Part shown: positions 10,604 through 18,775 of the stretch, one piece after another | Layout of the letters: every line of letters starts with the position of its first letter | How positions within the stretch are numbered: position 1 is the stretch's first letter | Source: Aurantiochytrium sp. KH105 | Lineage: Eukaryota; Sar; Bigyra; Thraustochytrida; Thraustochytriidae | Direction of reading: 5' to 3' | Assembly (NCBI GenBank): GCA_003116975.1 | Contig: BGKB01000035.1 | Location: 248,001 to 312,000 of the forward strand | DNA: 64,000 bases | The notes under the pieces: generated by a model | The model's input: only the letters and a program-made list of their open reading frames with translations | Database searches by the model: none | Told to the model about the DNA's origin: nothing | Translations under genes and position numbers: made by a program

Positions 10604-12291
10604 ATGCCCACCAAAGTCGCGCCCGACTCGCATGGGGAGGAGGGGTCCGCGCAAGCCGTCGAGACCACGCCCGCTGCGACAAACTCTGGAGCAAAGGGAC
10701 TCTCAAGTCACTCGGGTAGCGGCACCATCGACACCAAAGCACATGATGGGAAAAAGCCCGAGACCATATGGCGGAGCAACAGTCTTGCTTTGCAAGAGGC
10801 CGAAGGTATGAGAGCTGAAGCAAACGAGAAGGGTACAAACGATGACGCCAGAACCGACACCATCACCAGCGCTCCAACGCCAACCAGAGCCTCGAAACAA
10901 TTAACCGACAACGGACGGCTCGAGAGTACCAACACCATTTCGGGTCGTTTCCATGAAGAGGATGTACAGGACATGGCATCCCACTACTTTTTTTCAAACC
11001 AAAAGGCTCGCGATCGTTTTCTGGACAAGGTCACATTGTAAGTACAAACTCATACCCCAAGGATGGGGAGAGAGAATGCGTGTGAGAACAAAAGCAATAA
11101 CTAACCTCTCTATTGCGCTTCGCTAATTACTTGCGACGAATTTTATATTGACCAACCAACACACCAAATTCAACAATATTCAAATGCGATCAAATGCGCA
11201 CGACGGGAATGTAAAACAATCAAACAGTGTGCTTGCAGTATCCGGGACGCTGGCTTTTACATTTTGTTTGTCAAATGAAAAGGGACGCGCAGGTGTTCCT
11301 TACGTTTTTTGCATTTGCATGCCGATTCTCATGGTTATTCGGTACTTTCAGTACTCCAAACGCAAGTGGCAATACTTTCTTCTCGACTTTTGCTATTTTG
11401 CCAACGTCGCCTTGATGGTGTACCTCATATTCTTTCCCACCTCTTCACGTAAGTGCGCCAAAGATATCCTCGTTGGGCGTGGGTTTTCTCACAATCTCTC
11501 GTACTCTTAATGGTTCTTGGCCTCGGGCACCATTCCACTCCGTATCATGCACAGATTTTCTGGCGCTGCTTTTCATCATCGCTCGAGGACCTTTGGCCTG
11601 GTCCGTGCTGACCTTTCGAAACTCACTTGTGTTTCATTCGATTGATAAGTTCACAAGTTGCGCTATTCATATGGTGCCTCTTGCAGTCACATTCTGCATC
11701 CGCTGGCACCCTGGTGACACTGTCGCGCTCTGGCCGCGCGGCGAAGCGATTGAGTTCATTGAAGGGGACCTTTTCGAAGGGCTCATTGGATTACCGGATG
11801 CGATCGCTCTGCCATTGCTCGCTCTTGGTGTCTTCGTCTCGCATCAGCTTTTGCAGTACTTTATCATCTACATTCTCGCGCGAGCTAGGTTTGCCCAGAA
11901 TTACCTGCGCATCCATCAGGACAAAGAGTATCTCACGCTCTTTCGCTACACAGTTGCCTCGGGAGGTTTCATGGCATGCAAAGTTTTGGGTGAAAAGTAC
12001 CAGGTGCTCTCTTGGTACCTGATGAACGCTATTTTTGCGTTCATGTCCTTTTTTCCAGCCTACGCCATGTACAGATGGGAGCCTGTGGACGTGGCCTTTG
12101 CGCTCATTGTCACCCTCCGCGCAATTCAGAATGCAGCCAACTTTTACCTCGAGGTCTTTGCCTGCAGCTATTCCAACGCACGATCCGTCGTGATCCGGCC
12201 TCCAGTCGGCAAGATTGCCGTCCCCGAGGCCGAGTACCACCGCCTCGTCGAGTTGGCCGCCAAGTTCGAGGCCTCACAGAAACCTACCTAG
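10604..12291 (+). CDS. GPC1: Glycerophosphocholine acyltransferase, GPC1 family, three exons
   Basis: Predicted 463-residue ER membrane enzyme that transfers an acyl group from acyl-CoA to glycerophosphocholine, making lysophosphatidylcholine. Exons are 10604-11037, 11228-11448 and 11555-12291. The introns (190 and 106 bases) have GTAAGT donors and CAG acceptors, and their phases join to 1392 coding bases. The first 110 residues are polar and disordered. Family features follow: an FFSNQKARDRFLDKVTF-like entry to the first helix, then the GPLAWSV, FRNSLVFHSIDK and IHMVP blocks and about eight hydrophobic helices. Another CAG 11 bases downstream of the first acceptor would shift the frame, so 11228 is preferred. 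The ATG at 10604 is the first in frame. In lipid-accumulating protists this enzyme would feed phosphatidylcholine remodelling; that role is inferred. Confidence 0.9.
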
Positions 12292-12980
12292 CTCTATAGT
12301 TAAAAGTCGTACTACGTACCCACGGATAAATGCGCAAGGCCTAGCGAGTCCTGCCTTTGCTTGTCTGAACTCATCGCTCTTTCGCTCGTGCCACAGACCC
12401 GCTTTCGGCCTTGGCCGCGCAGCATCTGCAGGCGTCTCTGCACCTTCCGCGTCGCACCGCTCCGGCGCGTCTCTTTAGCGTCAGGCCCGCTGCTCCGCGC
12501 CTCGACGCCGCGGACCGTCGAGTTGCGTGGCGCGTGCGATCCGCGACCCACCTCATCCCATCTCATTCCATCTCATCCGGCTCATCCAAGTCTCTCGTCC
12601 GTCCGGTTGACCGCGCGTCTTTCCTGACCAACGCCCAGCCAGACCGCCGGTCGATCGAGGCGAGCGCGCGAGTCGCCGCGGCCTTGCCGCCCTCCTTCGC
12701 CTCGAAGACGAAGGAGAAGAAGGAGAAGGAGGAGAGAAGGACGAGCGAGCAAGCAAGCCTGCAGAACCCGATCCTCGGCGCCACGCGCTCGCCGCGGCCG
12801 CGCTCGCTCCACGCGCCCGGCGCCCGCGACCCGGCCTCGCAGCGGGACGCGCGCATCGTCCCGGTCCCGCGCGCGCGCAGCCTCGTCGCCGCACGCGCGA
12901 GGCGCGCCCGAGGGAGAGAGACCCTGCGCGCGGAGGATCCGCGGCGGCGGGGAAAGGAGAACGACCAAGGCAAATAGCCG

Positions 12981-13012
<32 letters not shown>

Positions 13013-13041
13013 GCAGCAGCAGCAACGCATAGAGCAGGACG
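12292..13041. promoter_or_regulatory. Spacer and 5' leader of the TIR gene
   Basis: Same-strand spacer of 750 bases holding the GPC1 3' end and the presumed promoter and leader of the TIR gene. It is CpG-rich, has CATCCCATCTCATTCCATCTCATC-type imperfect repeats near 12550, and ends in a CAG/CAA array. No ATG lies between the array and the start at 13042. Confidence 0.5.
12981..13026 (+). repeat. (CAGCAA/CAG)n array just upstream of the TIR gene start
   Basis: CAG and CAA triplets in tandem, ending 15 bases before the ATG at 13042. If transcribed they lie in the 5' leader, where a CAG array could form a hairpin. Confidence 0.9.
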
Positions 13042-15453
13042 ATGGAGGGGGAGAACGAGGGCTCCGAGGTAGAGTCTTGCAGTAGCCCAGGAGAGATCGT
13101 CGACCCTTCGCAGGCGACGAATTTCTGGAACTCACAAGCTTTCAGCCAGACACACGATCTTGACGAGGACGACGATCTTGATGATAACGCGAGCCACGGA
13201 GGGAAAGCTGCCCCACGAAGCCCGCTAAGAGCAGCCGCCCGTTTCTATCGAAAGATGCAACTTCGGACGGACCAAGCCACAGAATCATCAGAGCAAGAAG
13301 TCGAGCAAGCCCAACAAGCCACCGGAACTGCCGTTGCACACGAGACTGAGGTCCCTTCGAACGAAGCAGACGCGCAAAAGGGTGAATGCGAAGACGCGAA
13401 CAACGCACCTGAACGCTCCGACGTCACGAATGCCCGGCTTTTGGCGGAGTGGATGCGCGAGATGGATGGCTCTGGACGCTGGTTCTACAACGTTCGTGTC
13501 AAACTTGAGGTCGATTTAAAGAAAACTGCAAAGGGTGTTGGCGAGATTCAAGACAAGAAAGCTTTTGGAAAGGTTCTTGAAGGCCAAGTAGAAAGCAAAA
13601 ATACCTCGGAAGCGGCACTTGAGCCATTCTACATTGACATTCCATACGGCGCGAACCTGCGCGCACAACTTCGACAACAGCGCAAGCCTGTAGAGGGCTC
13701 TCTGGGCGCTGACGAAATAAAATTTGCGGCCTGCAGCGCAGACTTGGACGTCTGCGTTGAGAGTGACCTGTCAAATCCACGACTTGAGGTTTTCTTTTTT
13801 GTCAACGATGAACACCGAGGAGTCATTCTCGTGGCCCCCGGTGACGGCGATGGCGATGGCGACGACGATGGAACAAGGGAGATTGCTATGATGCAAGAAA
13901 AGGACTCCGCGCGGCGGGGTGACGGACCTACGAAGCGAAAGCGACAGAGCATCGATGAGAAAGATGTACCGTCCTTGGAAACGACTGCTACTTCTCTCGA
14001 AGACGTTGTCGATACTGAAGGGAAAGAAGATGATGACAAGGACGAAGCTCCAAGAACGCCCCCTGCATCACCTTCGTCACGGCCTTTGCGTCGATCACCT
14101 CGCATCAACCGGTCGCGACGTGCCGCCGACGCTCGATCTGGACGCGACAGTGTCAAGGCCAGCAAGGGGGAGGAGGAGGAGGAGGAGGAGCTTGTGGATG
14201 CTCCAAGCAAAAAATGCAAGCTCCGCAAGGTCGCCTCTGCCCCAGAGTTGGCCAGCGTGGAAGCAAGCACACCAGTGCGCAAGAGCTTTACGGGGCTGGA
14301 ACACGCGGATGCAGATTCGCAGAACCCTGTGAAGTTTCCAAATCCGGCGTTGCAACTCAAAGTGCCAGCAGTCGTCACTGACGAAAGCCAACACGAAAAG
14401 GTCAAGCACATGCCGGAAGCGGACAATGACTCGACAATCGTGGTCATTACTGCATTCTTTCCGGAACTTTTGCAAGCAAATAGTGAGACCTCGAATCAGT
14501 CACGGAGTCGACAGTCTTATGGGAGCGCGAATAGCGACAGCGAGCAGTTTGTGATCAATGTCTGGGTGCATCGTCCCGAGGAGGAGAGCGAAATCATCGA
14601 TGAGGAAAAATCATATGGGCGCGTCCACAAATTTTCCAAGCGTGGCATTCGCGTCAATAAGGGCGACGACATTTCTGGTCACGTGATCCACATCCAAGGT
14701 GGTCTGCAAGCCATGGTTGACGAAGATGACGTGGCCGAGTGGACAGGTGAGCGCGCAAACATGTCCTTTGTCATAGCCTACGAGCCAGGCGAAATGCAGG
14801 GTGTCGGGAAACCTCCTTTGGCTCGAATTCAGCTTCGGGTCGCGTCCAAGGTCAAGGGCAATGTGTACGTGCCCTTTAACTTTCGCAAGCTCCCATCGCT
14901 AACTCCGTGTGACCAATGGGCCATTCCCTCGGGGACACCACACATTTTCATTAGTTACCGACGGACGCACGTTAACTTGGCTGCCCGTATTCTTGGCATC
15001 TTGCAGTACGAGTACTACTACAAGGTTTTCCTGGACACGGACCCGGACTCTGGGCTCAAGGCTGGGGACTTTCAAAAACAGCTCGAGAATCAGCTCGCAC
15101 GCGCTCCAATTGTTGTGCCTCTCTTCACAGCCGCGCCATCGGGAGAGGACGAGCGTCGCAAGGCTCTCTCGTACCTTGCCTGCATCAAGGACTCATTTGG
15201 CCGCGGCGTGGTTGACTGGTGTCATCGCGAGCTGGAGCTTGCTATCAAAGATTACTCGTGCGGCAGAAAGCTGATTGCTCCGCTTCATCAGGGCATAGAT
15301 ATCGGGAAGGAGCTCGCCGGGCTTCCGGCCGACATCAAACTTTTGAGTTCTTTCCAGAGTCGCCCCCTCGTCGAAGAGTATTTCCAGGATTGTATTCGAC
15401 ATTTGCACAATAGCATTCAGGGCTTTGTTCGAGGCCAAGCGAACGCTCAATAG
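13042..15453 (+). CDS. TIR-domain protein with long regulatory N-terminus
   Basis: Predicted 803-residue soluble protein with no signal peptide or membrane helix. The last 170 residues form a TIR fold. It opens with HIFISYRR (634-641), continues through a FLDTDPDSG segment, and has the WCHREL motif, whose Glu730 lines up with the catalytic Glu of NAD-cleaving TIR domains. Residues 1-130 and 270-440 are acidic and disordered; KRKR and KKCK patches near 300 and 390 could be nuclear signals. Residues about 465-620 look like a beta-sandwich, with alternating hydrophobics, a WTGE turn and a YVPF end, similar in pattern to segments preceding TIR domains in some bacterial proteins. No LRR, NB-ARC or SAM domain is visible. 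TIR assignment is strong. NADase activity and partners are inference. Confidence 0.9.
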   Translation: MEGENEGSEVESCSSPGEIVDPSQATNFWNSQAFSQTHDLDEDDDLDDNASHGGKAAPRSPLRAAARFYRKMQLRTDQATESSEQEVEQAQQATGTAVAHETEVPSNEADAQKGECEDANNAPERSDVTNARLLAEWMREMDGSGRWFYNVRVKLEVDLKKTAKGVGEIQDKKAFGKVLEGQVESKNTSEAALEPFYIDIPYGANLRAQLRQQRKPVEGSLGADEIKFAACSADLDVCVESDLSNPRLEVFFFVNDEHRGVILVAPGDGDGDGDDDGTREIAMMQEKDSARRGDGPTKRKRQSIDEKDVPSLETTATSLEDVVDTEGKEDDDKDEAPRTPPASPSSRPLRRSPRINRSRRAADARSGRDSVKASKGEEEEEEELVDAPSKKCKLRKVASAPELASVEASTPVRKSFTGLEHADADSQNPVKFPNPALQLKVPAVVTDESQHEKVKHMPEADNDSTIVVITAFFPELLQANSETSNQSRSRQSYGSANSDSEQFVINVWVHRPEEESEIIDEEKSYGRVHKFSKRGIRVNKGDDISGHVIHIQGGLQAMVDEDDVAEWTGERANMSFVIAYEPGEMQGVGKPPLARIQLRVASKVKGNVYVPFNFRKLPSLTPCDQWAIPSGTPHIFISYRRTHVNLAARILGILQYEYYYKVFLDTDPDSGLKAGDFQKQLENQLARAPIVVPLFTAAPSGEDERRKALSYLACIKDSFGRGVVDWCHRELELAIKDYSCGRKLIAPLHQGIDIGKELAGLPADIKLLSSFQSRPLVEEYFQDCIRHLHNSIQGFVRGQANAQ

Positions 15454-15858
15454 CCTTCCATGCTCCGGGCAAATAGTTTCCTCTTGTCTTTGTGTCCGAG
15501 TGCAAGATTGTTCAATGATCCCTGGGCCTTTGCGTGGCAAAACTTATCCTTTTTGAAAAGAAATGCATCATGTCCTATCCTTTGCAATTGTTCAGGTGTC
15601 GATAAAGCGCGACGGAGACTATTGTTGCCCTTTTCTTCTTGCTTCTGATCAATCTGACTTTTCATGCGGGCCAGCTAGTCAGCCCGTGCTTGACCGCTCG
15701 AAGCATGTCGAAAAACCATACCGCGCAAACAGAGCAAACCAAAGCAAATAAATCACAAATTTCTAACGATGCGGGCTACTGGTTCCTAGTACGGTCTTGT
15801 GCAAGAGGTCAAGTCCTTGCACACATGAGAGCGACTGACGCAATGCAAAAGCAGTCCA
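15454..15858. other. Tail-to-tail spacer
   Basis: 405 bases between the convergent TIR and She9-like genes. Nothing beyond ordinary 3' flanks is seen; local A+T is higher than in the 5' flanks. Confidence 0.5.
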
Positions 15859-16713
15859 TCAGAGCAGAAAGAAGATAGCCGTGAGACCCATACACATTGC
15901 CGCAGCAGGCCAATCACGAGCAGCTTGGGCCCATGCCCCATTCGCGGCATTCACAACCATCGCACCAGGTCCTGTACTTGAGTTGCTGAGCAAAGCCTGG
16001 CTTTGCGGTGGTTGTTCAAATGGGTCGTTACGTTGGCTTGGAGATTCGATTGCAGGCGTCGACTCTTGGTGCTCCCGAGATGGGGGACCTCGTGCTTGCG
16101 CAATGTCGTCTAGTTTTTCTTCAAGACGAGACTCTACATTACGCAGCTCACGCAATGTCAAATCCTTGTTCATGTCAATGACGCGCTGCGCAATGGCTTC
16201 GCGTTTACCAGGCTCGATCACAGTCACAGAGAGCAGAAAGATGGCACTGTTAAAGAGAATGAGTCCTAGAGTGCCATAAGTAGAGATGCGTCGGCCCTTT
16301 TCTGCCCATACCTGCTCCTCGTGATAGTGCTCCCGTATTGAGGCGAGATAACGCGATTGGCGCTGTTCAACTTCTTCTTCGAGATTTGCAAGAGAGCGTT
16401 TGGCCCCCTGGGCAGCCAGGTTAACCTCGTGTTCCACTTTGCACATTTCTGTAAACTGCGAGAGCTCCTGGGACGTCCAGTTTGGTTTGCGGTGAAGCAG
16501 CGCGTTCATTTCCTGCTGGTGTTTACGCTCGCGCTCCGAGACGGCCTCGAAGGCCTCTTTGGCCTCTCTAAACCGCTTGCGAGCCCCGGACAAGCGCGCG
16601 TCCGCCTCCACGACGGCCTGCCGCGCGACCTCGACATGGTCGTACTGCGAGACGCGGTTCACCACGCGCAGCGCCGCGTCGATGCGCCGCCACAGCCACG
16701 ACTCGGCCACCAT
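15859..16713 (-). CDS. She9/Mdm33-like mitochondrial inner-membrane protein
   Basis: Predicted 284-residue coiled-coil membrane protein of the She9/Mdm33 family, which in yeast acts in inner-membrane fission. Residues 25-135 form heptad-rich coiled coil interrupted by the family-typical RKPNWTSQELSQFTEM segment. Next come REHYHEEQVWAEKGRRIST, a membrane helix at about 144-166 and IEPGKR, matching the family order. A final hydrophobic segment (about 265-284) ends the protein, as the second helix does in fungal members. The ATG at 16713 sits in a strong context (ACCATGG); the longer upstream frame starts only at GTG. The N-terminus is basic with Arg at 9, 10, 16 and 20, compatible with mitochondrial import, but the presequence is short. 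An upstream exon cannot be excluded. Confidence 0.75.
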   Translation of the reverse strand: MVAESWLWRRIDAALRVVNRVSQYDHVEVARQAVVEADARLSGARKRFREAKEAFEAVSERERKHQQEMNALLHRKPNWTSQELSQFTEMCKVEHEVNLAAQGAKRSLANLEEEVEQRQSRYLASIREHYHEEQVWAEKGRRISTYGTLGLILFNSAIFLLSVTVIEPGKREAIAQRVIDMNKDLTLRELRNVESRLEEKLDDIAQARGPPSREHQESTPAIESPSQRNDPFEQPPQSQALLSNSSTGPGAMVVNAANGAWAQAARDWPAAAMCMGLTAIFFLL

Positions 16714-17828
16714 GGTCAGCCAGCCGCTCGCTGGCTCGCTCGCTTCGGTGGGCGGGCTGGCGGCTTGGCTCTGCGCTCGCGCTCCACGCCGTGCATGTAC
16801 TAGTAGTCCTACTACGCCTTTGTCGGATCCGCCCTCCAGTGTGCGCTCGGCGCCCGCTCGCGCGCGCAGACCAGCGAGCGCACACACCCGCGCGGAGGAG
16901 GGGTCCCCGCGGTGTCCCCGTGCGAGGCTCTGGCGCTATGCTCCTCCTTATCACTCACAGTCAATCAGTGGATACAATCGATCGAGCAGCGCTGCGCACA
17001 GCAGATTCGGAGGCCGCTGGGGCGAGAGGCTCGTCCTGCGAGGCGCGCCGGATCGCCCTCGTCGTGGCGGGCAGAGGGCCGCGGGACATACTTCATGGGC
17101 TGCAGGAAGTTGCGCCTGCGCTGCCACAACACGTGCATGGATGGTGTGGATCTGTCTCCGCCAGCCATCACGGCCGTTGCCGTACGCGACGGCCCGCGAA
17201 GGACGCTGAAGAGTCGATTCTTCCTTCGTTATACAGTTCTGGTTTTATCAATTTGACTGCCGCTGCCGCTGCCGCGCGTGGCATGGTCGGCGGGCACCGG
17301 CCACGACGGGTTTTTCGCTTTCACGGCAGGGACGACCTGGCCGGCGGCATCTAGATGGATGCCGGGGGCCACTGGTGCGCGCGAGCGAGCCGTGGGCGCT
17401 CGCTCGGCGGCGCCGCCTTTTTTGACCTTGGACCTTGACCACTTTCTGCAGCCTCGCTTCGCTGTCTGCGGCCAGCTGCGTGACTCTCGGCTCGTGCTTC
17501 CGCGGGGAGGTCCGCGGCGGCGGCGACGGAACGCGCTTGGGCGGGGCCGTCTCGCCTTCTCGCCGGCGGCTGGGCCGGACGGTCTGGTCTGGCTGGTCTG
17601 CGTGGAAGGAGACAGCAAGGAAACAGAGAAAACACGGCGCCTCAGGCTGTGCATGGACCAGCTTGGGCGAATCAACAATGGCGTGCTTGAATAGCGAGCT
17701 GCGTTTGCCGCAGTGTGGAGGCCGCCATACTGCAGTGGCGGCGCGGCCATTCTTGGGTGGGAGGTTCCTGCTGTGGGCAGAGAGAGGCGGAGAGAGAGAG
17801 AGACGGAGAGAGTCAGAGAGAGTGCCGT

Positions 17829-17874
17829 GCAGAGCAGAGCAGAGCAGAGCAGGGCAGAGCAGAGAGCGGCGCAG
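17829..17874. repeat. (GCAGA)n pentamer array
   Basis: About nine pentamers with one GCAGG. The same unit (or its complement TCTGC) recurs upstream of several other genes in the window. Confidence 0.85.
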
Positions 17875-18356
17875 TGCAGCGCGGCAGACCCGCTTGGACC
17901 ACGAGAGGCGGCTGACCCGGTGCGCGCAGGAGAGACAGAGACAGACAGGCAGGCAGGCAGGCTGGCGGGCGGGCGGCAGCAGCGCGCGGCGCGTCGAGCT
18001 TAGCTGTGCTCTGCGCTCCGCCGCGCCTGCGCCTCTGCGCTGCACGGCGACTCTGTCTGCGCCGCGCTTTTCTCCTTCGCCTTCTCTCTCTCTCCTTGCT
18101 GTCCTTTCTTTCTTCTTTCTTTTTTCCAAACTTTCTTCTTTCTTTCTCTCGTTCGCGTTCTTTCCGGCCCCGTTCTCCCGTTCTTCTCTCTCCTTCTCTC
18201 TTCCCTCCTGCTTTTTCCTCGCTCCGGCCGATTGCTCTCATTGACTGCGGCCGAGGGAGGACGACCCAAAAGCTGCGCGCCAACGCCGTGCACGCCGCGC
18301 AGCAGAGCCGCGCGGAGGCCGCCCGGCAGAACCGCGGTCAGCAGAACCGCAGCCCG

Positions 18357-18380
18357 ACAGACAGACAGACAGACAGACAG
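18357..18380. repeat. (ACAG)n microsatellite
   Basis: Six tandem ACAG tetramers in the kinase gene 5' flank. Confidence 0.9.
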
Positions 18381-18533
18381 CCAGCCGCGCAGAACGAACG
18401 GCCAGCCCGGAGCCCGCGGCCGCGAAGAAGCGAAGCGCGCAGGGCCGAAGACGCACGGCCGACCGCGGGCGTGCGCGGAGGGCCGAGGTAGCCCAGTGAG
18501 CGCAAGCCAAGCAAAGTCCCAGACAGGAAAAGG

Positions 18534-18560
18534 GCGTGCGTGCGTGCGTGCGTGCGTGCG
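18534..18560. repeat. (GCGT)n microsatellite
   Basis: Tandem GCGT tetramers followed by GCGAGCGAGC and GCGGGCGGGC runs. A similar GCGT run lies just upstream of LSM2. Confidence 0.9.
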
Positions 18561-18775
18561 GCGAGCGAGCGTGCGGGCGGGCGGGCGAGCGAGCGTGCCT
18601 GCGCATTCGCATCCGCGACCGTGCGCGCGGGCGGGCGGGCGGCAGACGGGAGAAGAGAGGGCTGGCGCTGGCGCGTCGTGGTGACTGGCAACTGTCGCCA
18701 ACACCAGCGCCGTCCACCGTGAAAAGATAGAGTACGACCTGGGCTTGGCCTCGCTGCAAAAGTAAAACAAGCGGC

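Larger units (their letters stand above)
16714..18775. promoter_or_regulatory. Divergent 5' region between She9-like and kinase genes
   Basis: Two kilobases of head-to-head DNA with no supported gene. It contains GCAGA, CAGA and GCGT arrays and a long pyrimidine tract (about 18075-18230, CTTTC/TTCTCT-rich) on the + strand. Overlapping Arg/Ser/Ala-rich open frames on both strands look like composition artefacts. Confidence 0.5.

Noticed and set aside
16714-18775. Possible small genes in the 2-kb divergent region
   Set aside because: Candidate frames on both strands are repeat-derived and mutually overlapping, with no protein-like segment.
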